A stretch of 64,000 nt of DNA from assembly GCF_024505085.1 (NCBI RefSeq), contig NZ_JANIBC010000001.1, positions 496,001-560,000 on the forward strand, in the 5' to 3' direction. The notes beneath the pieces were generated by a model. The model saw only the letters and a program-made list of their open reading frames with translations, ran no database searches and was not told the DNA's origin. Below are positions 8,338-16,191 of the stretch, one piece after another. The DNA comes from Parvularcula maris (GTDB lineage Bacteria > Pseudomonadota > Alphaproteobacteria > Caulobacterales > Parvularculaceae). The stretch's first letter is position 1. The number at the start of each line of letters is the position of its first letter. Position numbers and translations under genes: made by a program.

Positions 8338-8787
8338 GTGACCGAGAAGCCCTATTGGGAGCGCAAAACCCTCGCGGAGATGACCCGCGAGGAGTGGGAG
8401 GCGCTGTGCGACGGCTGCGGGCGCTGCTGCATCGTCACGCTGGAGGATGAGGACGAGCCGGACGTCCTGCAGGAGACCTCCATGCGCTGCCGCCTGTTCG
8501 ACGCGGAGAAGCGGCGCTGCTCTTGCTATGCGAAGCGCACAGAGCTGGTCCCCGAATGCGTCGAGCTGAAGCCGTCGAACGTGGCCAGCCTCTCCTTCAT
8601 GCCGAAGAGCTGCGCTTACCGGAGGCTCGCCGAGGGGAGGGGGCTCGCCCCCTGGCACCCTCTCATCAGCGGCGATCCGTCCACGGTGGAGAAAGCAGAC
8701 ATCGCCGTGCCGCGCGAGCTGACCGATGAGAGCGACGTGCGCGAGAAAGACTACTGGCGGTACGTGACCGGCGAGCGGAAATTGTAG
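8338..8787 (+). CDS. YcgN family cysteine-cluster protein (UPF0260)
   Basis: I start it at the GTG giving MTEKPYWERKTLAEM, because this is the typical opening of the family and a GAGGA lies 11 bases upstream. The protein has 149 residues. Conserved Cys clusters are CDGCGRCC, a CRLFDAEKRRCSCY block and VPECVEL, matching the CxxCxxCC zinc/iron-sulfur family. The C-terminus has WHPLISG and DYWRYV, also typical. The biochemical role of the family is not established. It is divergent from the hydrolase gene with about 100 bases between starts. Confidence 0.88.
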   Translation: MTEKPYWERKTLAEMTREEWEALCDGCGRCCIVTLEDEDEPDVLQETSMRCRLFDAEKRRCSCYAKRTELVPECVELKPSNVASLSFMPKSCAYRRLAEGRGLAPWHPLISGDPSTVEKADIAVPRELTDESDVREKDYWRYVTGERKL

Positions 8788-8936
8788 CTCTCTCCCCTCT
8801 CCCGCTTGCGGGAGAGGGGCCGGGGGTGAGGGCTTCAAAGCACCATCCTGGGATCACAGACGCTCGCTGACGGCTTCGCCGATGCCCTCACCCGAAATCA
8901 GGGTGATTTCGACCTCTCTCGCGCGCGGGAGAGGTA
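8788..8936. repeat. Intergenic repeat family A, copy 3
   Basis: Terminal hairpins (ctctcccgcttgcgggagag and ctctcgcgcgcgggagag), paired strings gggtgaggg and ccctcaccc, and the inner hairpin gaaatcagggtgatttc. It separates the YcgN-type gene from the GTA operon and could insulate GTA transcription from upstream read-through. Confidence 0.8.
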
Positions 8937-8947
8937 GTAGCCCCGCC

Positions 8948-8985
8948 GTCACGCAGTGACTTATCCCCGCTCTTCCGCGGCGGGG
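8948..8985 (+). promoter_or_regulatory. Dyad symmetry in the GTA operon leader
   Basis: A perfect 13-base dyad gtcacgcagtgac (8948-8960) is followed by a ccccgc/gcgggg inverted repeat (8965-8970 and 8980-8985), which ends 12 bases before the first GTA-region start codon. It sits where a GTA-specific activator or repressor site, or a leader hairpin, could act. No known GafA/GafYZ or CtrA motif is recognisable to me. Confidence 0.35.
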
Positions 8986-8997
8986 TAGAACCTCTCC

Positions 8998-9396
8998 ATG
9001 CAGAGCGACATCCCCACCCCTGAACAGGACCTTGCCAGAGGTCTCGAAAAGCTCGTCTGCGACCAGGCTGCGTTTCTGATGGAGATCGACTGGAGCGATC
9101 CCGCGGAGGTTGGCCTGGCGGAGAAACGTGGGCGGATCATTCAGGTGCACCGGGGGAATGTCGAGAAGACGATCGGTATGAATGACAAACACTCAGGACC
9201 CGGCGGAGACGACGCCCCCCTCTCTCCCGCCGAGCGGACGCAACTCGAGCGAGCACTGGAACGTCGACTCCGCCGCCATGCTGACGCGCTCGGCGATGCG
9301 GGACTACGTGAAAGACTTAAGCGACGCGGAGTTGCGCCGCCTGACCCACGACTGGGATTTCCTCTCCCGCCTGGACCAGAGGGCACCGAAGGGTGA
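8998..9396 (+). CDS. Small gene in the g1 (small terminase) position of the GTA cluster
   Basis: This reading frame encodes 132 residues opening MQSDIPTPEQDLARGLEKLV. It occupies the place of GTA g1, the small terminase subunit, directly before the large terminase. I cannot recognise the family from its residues. Third-position G+C is high for the first 61 codons (to about 9180) and then drops, while the overlapping terminase frame rises from 9182. The last 72 codons are therefore probably read-through or an unusual overlap rather than an old coding sequence. TerS is an inference from position only. Confidence 0.45.
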   Translation: MQSDIPTPEQDLARGLEKLVCDQAAFLMEIDWSDPAEVGLAEKRGRIIQVHRGNVEKTIGMNDKHSGPGGDDAPLSPAERTQLERALERRLRRHADALGDAGLRERLKRRGVAPPDPRLGFPLPPGPEGTEG

Positions 9397-10543
9397 CTGG
9401 CGCACCTGGATCATCATGGGCGGACGCGGTGCGGGCAAGACCCGCGCAGGGGCCGAATGGATCCGTACCAGGATCAAGGAAGGCGCTGAGCGCATCGCCC
9501 TCGTCGCGGAAACCTATGCCGATGCGCGAGAGGTCATGCTCGACGGCCCCTCGGGGCTCCTCCATATCGGACGCGAGGACGAGCGCCCCCGTTTCGAGCC
9601 GTCGAGGCGGCGCGTGACCTGGGGTTCCGGCGCGGTGGCGCAGCTCTTCTCTGCCGAAGACCCGGAAGGCCTGCGTGGGTATCAGTTCGATACGGCGTGG
9701 TCGGACGAGCTTGCCAAGTGGAGCCATGACGAGGAGACCTGGTCGAACCTGCAGTTCGGCCTGCGCCTCGGTGACGACCCGCGCCAGGTGGTGACGACGA
9801 CGCCCCGGCCCGTGCCGCTCCTGCGTCAGCTTCTGGGCCGTCAGACCACGGTAACGACCAATGCGCCGAGTTCGGAGAACCGCGCCAACCTGGCGGACAG
9901 CTTCTTCGACGAGATCGCCGCCGTCTATGAGGGCACGGCGCTGGGGCGGCAGGAGCTTCTGGGTGAGCTGATCGAGGAAGTAGCCGGAGCGCTCTGGACG
10001 CGGGAGCTGATCGAGCGCTCGCGCAGCCCCTCGCCCGAGGATTTCAGCCGCATTGTCGTCGCGGTGGACCCGCCCGTGACCTCCGGTGCGGCAGCCGATG
10101 CCTGCGGCATCGTTGTGGCTGGTCTCGGTACGGATGGCGAGGCCTACATCCTCGACGACAGGACCGTTTCGGGGCTGAGCCCTTCGGGTTGGGCGGGCAA
10201 GGTCGCGGGCGCCTACCGCTACTACGGCGCGGACAGGGTGGTGGCGGAGGTGAACCAGGGCGGCGAGCTGGTGGCGGAGATGCTGCGTCTCGAAGACGCG
10301 TCCCTCCCTATCCGCCAGGTTCGCGCTACCAGGGGCAAGCTTCTCCGAGCCGAGCCCGTCGCAGCCCTCTACGAGCAGGGAAGGGTCCACCATACCCGGC
10401 CCTTGCCGGAACTCGAAGACCAGATGTGCGCCTATACGGGCAGCGTCTCTCAGAAGAGCCCCGACCGCCTTGACGCGCTGGTCTGGGCACTGACCGAACT
10501 CATGCTGACGAAACGCGCGAGCCCACGCCTGCGCACCTTTTGA
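9182..10543 (+). CDS. GTA large terminase (DNA packaging ATPase-nuclease), g2
   Basis: A 453-residue TerL. The Walker A region is WIIMGGRGAGKTRAGAEW (about residues 78-95). The packaging ATPase continues with ALVAETYADAREVM and the DELAKWSHDEETW Walker B region. The RNase H-like nuclease follows, with IVVAVDPPVTSG and later DRLDALVWALTEL, the usual TerL C-terminus. It packages random host DNA in GTAs. The ATG at 9182 directly follows an in-frame stop, and codon use is coding-like from there, but inner starts at 9278 and 9296 would give the family's usual length. It is the second gene of a tightly packed operon. Confidence 0.93.
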   Translation: MTNTQDPAETTPPSLPPSGRNSSEHWNVDSAAMLTRSAMRDYVKDLSDAELRRLTHDWDFLSRLDQRAPKGDWRTWIIMGGRGAGKTRAGAEWIRTRIKEGAERIALVAETYADAREVMLDGPSGLLHIGREDERPRFEPSRRRVTWGSGAVAQLFSAEDPEGLRGYQFDTAWSDELAKWSHDEETWSNLQFGLRLGDDPRQVVTTTPRPVPLLRQLLGRQTTVTTNAPSSENRANLADSFFDEIAAVYEGTALGRQELLGELIEEVAGALWTRELIERSRSPSPEDFSRIVVAVDPPVTSGAAADACGIVVAGLGTDGEAYILDDRTVSGLSPSGWAGKVAGAYRYYGADRVVAEVNQGGELVAEMLRLEDASLPIRQVRATRGKLLRAEPVAALYEQGRVHHTRPLPELEDQMCAYTGSVSQKSPDRLDALVWALTELMLTKRASPRLRTF

Positions 10544-10553
10544 AGGAGGCTTT

Positions 10554-11681
10554 ATGCTGAAGAGAATGACCGCCAAACGGTCCGTACCGGAGGCGAAATC
10601 CACGAGCCTCGCTGCCCTGATCGCAGCCCATGGCGCGGGCGAGCCCGGCGTCTCCGCCAAGCCGCCCGGCTACACCACCAATGTGGTCGCCTATCGCTGT
10701 ATCCGCATGATCGCGGAGGCCGCTAGCTCCGTCCCCTTACGGACGATGAGTGCGGGCGGCCCGGTGAGCGATGGCGCGCTCGCGAGGCTCCTAGCCCAGC
10801 CGAGCCCCGATCAATCGGGACGCGAGCTCTTAGAGGAAGTCTATGCCTACCTTCAGACCCACGGCAACGCCTATGTCGAGCGGCTGGACTACGGAGACGA
10901 TCCGAGGGCGCTGTTTCTCCTTCATCCCGGCTCCATTGAGCAGGCTGAAGGCGGCTACCGCCACCGGATGAAGCGCGGCGAGCGGCTGTTCCGCCCCGAT
11001 GCGGCGGGGCGTATGGCGCTGCTGCACCTTTCGCTGTGGCAGCCGGGGGAGGGGAAGAGCGGGCACGCGCCCCTCGCCACCGCCAGCGATGCCATCCGAC
11101 TGCACAACGCGGCCTGCGCCTGGAATAAGCAGCTCCTCGACAACGCCGCGCGGCCCTCGGGGGCCCTGGTCCATCGCGGGCCGGAGGGTGCGCAGCACTT
11201 GACGCCGGAGCAGTTCGACCGCCTACGGAGCGAACTCGACGACAGCTTCACCGGCCTTCGCGGGGCAGGGCGCCCGCTACTTCTCGATGGCGGGCTGGAT
11301 TGGAAGCCCATGGGGCTGACGCCTGCAGAGATGGACTTTCAGAACCTCAAGGACTCCGCTGCGCGGGACATCGCGCTGGCCTTCGGCGTGCCGCCCATGC
11401 TGCTCGGCATCAAGGGCGACAATACCTATGCGAACTACCGCGAGGCCAACCTCGCCTTCTGGCGCCAGACGGTGCTGCCGCTGGTGGCGAAGGTGGCCGG
11501 CGCCCTTTCTGGATGGCTCGATCCAGGCCGCAGCACTTGGGCGGAGCCGGATACCGGCGCCGTGGAGGCGCTGGCCCCTGAGCGATCGGCGCGCCTCGAC
11601 CGTATCGCGAGCGCGGAGTTTCTGACCGACGCCGAGAAGCGCATCGCGCTTGGCTTCTCCGCCCAGCCGGAGGCGTACTGA
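10554..11681 (+). CDS. GTA portal protein (HK97 family), g3
   Basis: A 375-residue HK97-type portal that forms the DNA entry ring of the head. Recognisable segments are NVVAYRCIRMIAEAASSVP near residue 42, PNPDQ-like ARLLAQPSPDQSGRELLE, YLQTHGNAYVERL, and the distal FGVPPMLLGIKGDNTYANY and FWRQTVLPL motifs typical of the family. It is preceded by a good ribosome site (GGAGG, 10545-10549) and overlaps the next gene by one base. Confidence 0.93.
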   Translation: MLKRMTAKRSVPEAKSTSLAALIAAHGAGEPGVSAKPPGYTTNVVAYRCIRMIAEAASSVPLRTMSAGGPVSDGALARLLAQPSPDQSGRELLEEVYAYLQTHGNAYVERLDYGDDPRALFLLHPGSIEQAEGGYRHRMKRGERLFRPDAAGRMALLHLSLWQPGEGKSGHAPLATASDAIRLHNAACAWNKQLLDNAARPSGALVHRGPEGAQHLTPEQFDRLRSELDDSFTGLRGAGRPLLLDGGLDWKPMGLTPAEMDFQNLKDSAARDIALAFGVPPMLLGIKGDNTYANYREANLAFWRQTVLPLVAKVAGALSGWLDPGRSTWAEPDTGAVEALAPERSARLDRIASAEFLTDAEKRIALGFSAQPEAY

Positions 11682-11926
11682 TGACCGCTACCCAGCGCTA
11701 CGCGGCGGCGGCAGCGGCGGCTGTGACCATCCAGGTGATCGCCGGGCTCCTCTGGGCAGGGGCAGCCGCACAGCGGCTTCAGACGCTTGAAGCGCGCCTT
11801 GATCGCCTAAGCGCGTTAGAGGTCCAGGCCGCGCGGCTGGAGGAGCAGAGCACCAGCCTGCGCACCGCCCTCGCCCGCATCGAGGGCAAGCTCGACCGCG
11901 TGCTGACCGAAGAGGCCCAGCAGTGA
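11681..11926 (+). CDS. GTA g3.5-type small membrane/coiled-coil protein
   Basis: An 81-residue protein with a single N-terminal hydrophobic segment (about residues 8-28, VTIQVIAGLLWAGAA), followed by a heptad-rich coiled coil (LEARLDRLSALEVQAARLEEQ). Small proteins of this kind sit between portal and protease in GTA clusters (g3.5). Function not established. The ATG overlaps the portal stop and the protease GTG overlaps its stop. Confidence 0.75.
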   Translation: MTATQRYAAAAAAAVTIQVIAGLLWAGAAAQRLQTLEARLDRLSALEVQAARLEEQSTSLRTALARIEGKLDRVLTEEAQQ

Positions 11927-12387
11927 GCGTAGCTGAGATCGAAGGCTATGCCGCCCGCTTCGGCGAGCCCGACCTCACCGGTGACCGCATCCAGCCCGGC
12001 GCTTTTTCGAGCAAACTTATCCCCGCCGATCAGGCGCCGGTTAGGATGCTCTACCAACATCAGAGCGAGGCACCCATTGGCCGGTGGACGGACATTCGAG
12101 AGGACAAGAGCGGGCTTTTCGTCCGGGGGGAGATTTTCCTCGGCACGAAGCTCGGCCGCGAGACCCACGCCCTCCTCCAAGGGGGCGCTCTCGACGGCCT
12201 CTCCATCGGCTTCAAGACCAAGCGCGCCAAGCCCGCGCCCGGCGGCAGGAGCCTTCTCTCCATCGACCTCTGGGAGATCAGTATCGTGACCTTCCCCATG
12301 TCGCCGCGGGCAAGGATCACCCGCGTCTCTAAGGCAGGCGAGCGCCTGCCCCGCAACCTTCTGGCCACAGCAAAGGATACGCCATGA
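11923..12387 (+). CDS. GTA prohead protease (HK97 family), g4
   Basis: A 154-residue HK97-type maturation protease. Family landmarks are GYAARFGEPDLTGDRIQPGAF, the catalytic His in RMLYQHQSEAPIG, the nucleophile Ser in DGLSIGFKTK, and the following LWEISIVTFPMSP. It should trim the capsid delta domain during head assembly. It begins at GTG inside the previous stop (GTGA), and its end overlaps the capsid gene by 4 bases. Confidence 0.92.
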   Translation: MSVAEIEGYAARFGEPDLTGDRIQPGAFSSKLIPADQAPVRMLYQHQSEAPIGRWTDIREDKSGLFVRGEIFLGTKLGRETHALLQGGALDGLSIGFKTKRAKPAPGGRSLLSIDLWEISIVTFPMSPRARITRVSKAGERLPRNLLATAKDTP

Positions 12388-13556
12388 GCCTTGAAACCAA
12401 GAACCTCACCCTTGACGAGAAGAGCGCCGCGCGCGATCTTCTGCATACCTTCGAGGTGTTCAAATCCGAAAATGACAGCCGTCTCGACGCGCTGGAGAAG
12501 CGCGGCTCGGTCGATCCTCTCCAGGACGAGAAACTGCGCCGCCTCGAAGCCTCGATGGCCGAGCAGAAGAACGCCATCGACCGCCTCGCCATCGGTGCGC
12601 TGCGCGGCGAGCGGAGCGACGCGCCCGAGCAGAAGCAGAGCTTCGAGCAGTATATGCGCGCCGGTATTCTGACCGCCCCCGAGGCCAAAGGTCTCTCGGG
12701 CTCGAACGATGCGGATGGCGGCTACACCGTGCCGACCACGATCGAGGCGACCATCGACCGAGCCCTCTCCGAGGTCTCTCCCCTCCGCAGCTTCTGCCAA
12801 ATCAGGCAGATCTCCACCTCCAGCTACCGCTTGGCGGTGAACGAAGCTCAGTACGCTTCGGGCTGGGTCGGTGAGACCGATGCGCGGCCCGAGACGGCGA
12901 CGCCCTCCATCGCCGCCATCGAGTTCAAGACCGGCGAGATCTACGCCATGCCCGCCGCCACCCCGCAGCTCCTCGAAGACAGCGCGGTGGACATCGAAGC
13001 CTGGATCGCTTCGGAAGTACGCGGCACCTTCGCCGCCGCCGAGACCGAAGCCTTCGTCTCGGGCGACGGCGTGAACAAGCCGCTCGGCTTCCTGCAGGCA
13101 CCGAACGCTACCGAAGGCAGCCAGTCGGCCACCGAGATCGGCACGCTCTCAGGCGGCATCGACGGCGACAGCCTGATCGAGCTGGTCTATGCGCTTGGCT
13201 CGAAGTACCGCGAGCGTGGCCGCTTCGTCTTCAACCGCCGCACGGCGGAGGCGATCCGCAAGCTGAAGGGTTCGGACGGCAACTACCTCTGGACCCCCGG
13301 CATCGCCGCCGGTCAGCCTGCGACGCTTCTCGGCTATCCGGTGAGCGAGGTCGAGGCCATGCCGAATGCCGGGGCTGGCCGTATGGCCGTGGCCTTCGGC
13401 GACTTCCAGTCGGGCTACCTCATCGTCGACCGCCAGGGCGTGCAGGTGCTGCGCGATCCGTTCAGCGCCAAGCCCTACGTTCTTTTCTACACCACCAAGC
13501 GTGTGGGCGGGGGCGTTCAGGACCACGCCGCCATCAAGCTTCTGGCGACGTCCTAA
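12384..13556 (+). CDS. GTA major capsid protein (HK97 fold), g5
   Basis: A 390-residue HK97-type major capsid protein. Residues about 1-100 are the coiled-coil delta domain that the protease is expected to remove. The mature shell protein begins near KGLSGSNDADGGYTVPTTI and includes SPLRSFCQIRQISTSSYR, AAATPQLLEDSAVDIEAWI, AFVSGDGVNKPLGFL and the C-terminal FYTTKRVGGGVQDHAAIKLL. All of this is typical of GTA capsids. It is the most abundant structural protein expected from this operon. Confidence 0.95.
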   Translation: MSLETKNLTLDEKSAARDLLHTFEVFKSENDSRLDALEKRGSVDPLQDEKLRRLEASMAEQKNAIDRLAIGALRGERSDAPEQKQSFEQYMRAGILTAPEAKGLSGSNDADGGYTVPTTIEATIDRALSEVSPLRSFCQIRQISTSSYRLAVNEAQYASGWVGETDARPETATPSIAAIEFKTGEIYAMPAATPQLLEDSAVDIEAWIASEVRGTFAAAETEAFVSGDGVNKPLGFLQAPNATEGSQSATEIGTLSGGIDGDSLIELVYALGSKYRERGRFVFNRRTAEAIRKLKGSDGNYLWTPGIAAGQPATLLGYPVSEVEAMPNAGAGRMAVAFGDFQSGYLIVDRQGVQVLRDPFSAKPYVLFYTTKRVGGGVQDHAAIKLLATS

Positions 13557-13566
13557 GGTGCCGGCC

Positions 13567-14124
13567 GTGACGTTCGAGCTCATCACCCCGCCCGTCTTGG
13601 AGCCGTTTTCCCTCCAAGAGCTCAAGACGGCGCTGCGGATCGATCACGATGCGGACGATGCCCTGGTGATGCGGCTCGGCGTCACGGCCCGCCGCTTCGT
13701 CGAGAGGCGGCTCTCCGTCGCCATCGCCGAGCAGAGCTGGCGGCTGACGGCGGCAGGGGTGCCGAGCGCGCCCCTTCGCCTCGCGCCGGGGCCGGTCATG
13801 TCAGTCGATAGCGCGGTGGTCTTCTACGGCGACAGCGATACCGGCATGCCTGCGGATAGCATCGAGACCCACCGCGCCCAGCCATCGCTCATCTCCGTCA
13901 CCGCGCCCTCGTCGGTAAACAGCGAGAGAGCCAACCGTACCGAGATCATCTTCCGTGCAGGACGGTCCGACATGACCCTCGTCCCGCCCGACCTCAAGGA
14001 AGCCGTCATGCTCCTTACCGCTCACTATTACGACCACCGCAGCACAGTGGAGCGGGGGCGCTACGTCGCCATGCCGCTCACCGTTCAGAGCATCCTCGAA
14101 GCTCACCGTGAGGTGCGGCTATGA
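13567..14124 (+). CDS. GTA head-tail connector (gp6-like), g6
   Basis: A protein of about 185 residues with the phage gp6-like connector pattern: FELITPPVLEPFSLQELKTAL, RIDHDADDALVMRL and a distal LKEAVMLLTAHYYDHRSTVERG. It forms the adaptor ring under the portal. The start is uncertain. GTG at 13567 has AAGGTG upstream; GTG at 13558 is also in frame just after the capsid stop. The stop overlaps g7. Confidence 0.88.
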   Translation: MTFELITPPVLEPFSLQELKTALRIDHDADDALVMRLGVTARRFVERRLSVAIAEQSWRLTAAGVPSAPLRLAPGPVMSVDSAVVFYGDSDTGMPADSIETHRAQPSLISVTAPSSVNSERANRTEIIFRAGRSDMTLVPPDLKEAVMLLTAHYYDHRSTVERGRYVAMPLTVQSILEAHREVRL

Positions 14125-14435
14125 GTAGCGAGCTGTCCGAGCGCATTGAGATCCTCCGCCCCCAGCGCGTCCCTGATGGCGGCGGCGGCTACGCCATCGA
14201 CTATGTTGCAGAAGCCGAACTCTATGCCGGAGTGCAGCGCCGGGGCGCTGGACGCGAAAGGCTGGCGGGTAGCGTGCAGCGCCAGCGTGTCCGCTTCAAG
14301 CTGCGGACCGAAAGCGAGCTTCTCTACGAGCAGCGCCTTCGCCATCAAGGAACGGACTACCGCATCACGCGGATCAGCGATGAGGGCCGGAATGATGCCT
14401 TCGCTCTCGTCGATGCCGAAGAGGTGAGGGCTTGA
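14121..14435 (+). CDS. GTA head-tail adaptor / head closure protein, g7
   Basis: A 104-residue phage head-tail joining protein. SELSERIEILRPQRVPDGGGGY and YRITRISDEGRNDAFALVD match the SPP1 gp16/HK97 gp10-like family that stoppers the connector. It overlaps both neighbours by 4 bases. Confidence 0.85.
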   Translation: MSSELSERIEILRPQRVPDGGGGYAIDYVAEAELYAGVQRRGAGRERLAGSVQRQRVRFKLRTESELLYEQRLRHQGTDYRITRISDEGRNDAFALVDAEEVRA

Positions 14436-14857
14436 ACGTGGACGCAGCATGGGCGCTCCAAGAGGCGATCTACACCCGTCTGACGGCTGACCAGAGCCTT
14501 CGTGCGCTGCTCGGCGATCCGCCGCGCATCTTCGACCAGCCGCCCCCTGAGGCGACCTTCCCCATGCTGATCTTGGGGGCGGGCGAGCTGAAACCCTATG
14601 CGGGGATCGAAGGCGCGTTCGAGCATCTCTTCCGCTTCACCGCCTATTCGAGGTGGGGCGGCAGGCGCGAGTGCAAACTGATCGCCGGGGGCGTCAGGCT
14701 GTCGCTCCAGGATGCAGCGTTGACCCTCGACGGACACCGGCTGATCCAGTCGCGCCTCGTCTTCGAAGACCAGCTCAAGCTGCGCGAGCCGGACATCTAT
14801 CAGGGGGTGATGCGCTACCGCTTCGTCACCGTGCCCGAAGCCCAGGTGGCGGCATGA
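14432..14857 (+). CDS. GTA tail terminator, DUF3168, g8
   Basis: A 141-residue DUF3168 protein: LQEAIYTRLTADQSLRALLG, RIFDQPPPEATFPMLILG, and DIYQGVMRYRFVT at the end. These proteins cap the tail tube at the head side. The start is TTG at 14432, or GTG at 14438 two codons later; both follow gaggtgag. The end overlaps g9. Confidence 0.87.
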   Translation: MNVDAAWALQEAIYTRLTADQSLRALLGDPPRIFDQPPPEATFPMLILGAGELKPYAGIEGAFEHLFRFTAYSRWGGRRECKLIAGGVRLSLQDAALTLDGHRLIQSRLVFEDQLKLREPDIYQGVMRYRFVTVPEAQVAA

Positions 14858-15255
14858 GCCTGATCGCAGCAGATAAGGTTGTGCTGAGCGTGAGAGAAGA
14901 AGGTGGAGCTACGAGGCCGCTGGCCGGTCTTCGGCGCCACGCCCTCCACTTGACCCAGCCGACCACGGAGCATGGCGGGACGGGCCAATGGGCGAGGCGC
15001 TCCGCCAGCCAGAGCCACGCCAGCGCGGCGGTTCGGGCCGAGGGAGTCTTTGTCTCCAGCGAAGCCCAGGCGCTGGTCCGCACCGCCTTTCTAAGCGGCG
15101 ATACGCCTGTCCTCGAGCTGTCCCAGCCGGGCGAGGGCGTCTGGGTGGCAGCCTTTCTTATCCGCCAACTGACCTTCTGGGGGGAGAGCGAAGGCGAGCT
15201 GAGTTTCAGTCTACGCCTCGCCTCCACCGGACCGGTACGCTTCACGCCTGTCTGA
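14854..15255 (+). CDS. GTA major tail tube protein, g9
   Basis: A 133-residue tail tube protein of the TP901-1/DUF-type: RRHALHLTQPTTEHGGTGQW, AVRAEGVFVSSEAQALVR, and a beta-rich end FWGESEGELSFSLRLASTGP. The ATG overlaps the g8 stop. In the Rhodobacter GTA order the next genes would be g10 and g10.1, but here only 14 bases separate the g9 stop from the g11-like start. Confidence 0.85.
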   Translation: MSLIAADKVVLSVREEGGATRPLAGLRRHALHLTQPTTEHGGTGQWARRSASQSHASAAVRAEGVFVSSEAQALVRTAFLSGDTPVLELSQPGEGVWVAAFLIRQLTFWGESEGELSFSLRLASTGPVRFTPV

Positions 15256-15269
15256 ACAGGGAGCCCGAC

Positions 15270-15578
15270 ATGACCACTGAAAACGAGCCGAGCGACCTGA
15301 CCAGCGCCGCCGAAGCGCAACTGGCGCCGGTCGCCGAGATCATCGAGACCACCTTTTCCTCCCTGGCCAGGAACCTCAGCGAAGAGCTGGCCAGGGCGTC
15401 GAGCGACGGCAGAGCCTCGATCGCCGAGCTCGCCGACGGCATCGTCGACGACCTGGCACGCATCGCCGCCGAGCGTCTGGTGCGCGAGCCGCTGCGGAAC
15501 GTCTTCGGCACCGCCGGGGCAGAGGCCTCAGGTCGCCTGACCGAGACCCTCTTCAAGCGGAGCGTGCGCAATGGGTAG
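15270..15578 (+). CDS. Very short tape-measure-like protein (g11 position)
   Basis: Only 102 residues. The central helix (EIIETTFSSLARNLSEELAR, SIAELADGIVDDLARIAAERL, VREPLRNVFG) resembles the C-terminal part of GTA tape-measure proteins. There, a helix with SFEDMV-like wording is followed by LVxxPLxxxFG. The long N-terminal portion seen in Rhodobacter GTA gp11 is absent. No membrane segment is visible. It is preceded by GGGAGC and overlaps g12 by 8 bases. If it sets tail length, the tail would be short. Confidence 0.65.
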   Translation: MTTENEPSDLTSAAEAQLAPVAEIIETTFSSLARNLSEELARASSDGRASIAELADGIVDDLARIAAERLVREPLRNVFGTAGAEASGRLTETLFKRSVRNG

Positions 15579-16191
15579 AGAGAGTTTCCGCGACGTCGCC
15601 TTTCCCGAGGAGATCGCCATCGGTGCCCGCGGCGGACCGAGCAGGCACACGGACATCGCCTCGCTCGCCTCCGGCGCCGAGGTGCGCCGTGCCCGGTGGA
15701 CCGGCAGCAGGAGAAGCTGGCAGATCGCACTGCCGAGCCTCGAAGCGGCGGAAGCGGCGCGCCTCACGGCCTTCTTTGAGGCCTGCGGTGGGCGCAGGCT
15801 CAGCTTTCCCTTCCGCGACCCCTTCGACCATGCCACGGCTGAGGGCGGCGCAGACATCTCTGCGAACGATGTGTCGCTGGGTGTGGGTGATGGCAGCCGG
15901 ACCGTCTTTCCACTGATCAAGACCTATGACGAGTATGAGAGGCCTATCGGCCTATGCGTCGAGGGCAGTCTTCGCATAGCCGTTGACGGGGGTGAGCTGA
16001 GCACCGGCTTCGCGCTGTCGACCGAACGGGACGCAGTCATCTTCGATACGCCGCCTACGGATGGTGTGGCGGTGACCGGAGGCTTTCTCTTCGACACACC
16101 GGCTCGTTTCGCCAGCGACGACCTCGTGCTGCAGCTTGGGGCGAGAGGCGCCAGCGTGCCTAGCCTGGAGCTTGTGGAGGTGCTGCTGTGA
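15571..16191 (+). CDS. GTA distal tail protein, DUF2460, g12
   Basis: A 206-residue DUF2460 protein: SFRDVAFPEEIAIGARGGP, TDIASLASGAEVRRARW, SFPFRDPFDHATA, FPLIKTYDEYERPI and VTGGFLFDTPARFASDDL, all hallmark segments. It forms the distal tail ring joining tube and baseplate hub. It overlaps g13 by 4 bases (GTGA). Confidence 0.92.
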   Translation: MGRESFRDVAFPEEIAIGARGGPSRHTDIASLASGAEVRRARWTGSRRSWQIALPSLEAAEAARLTAFFEACGGRRLSFPFRDPFDHATAEGGADISANDVSLGVGDGSRTVFPLIKTYDEYERPIGLCVEGSLRIAVDGGELSTGFALSTERDAVIFDTPPTDGVAVTGGFLFDTPARFASDDLVLQLGARGASVPSLELVEVLL

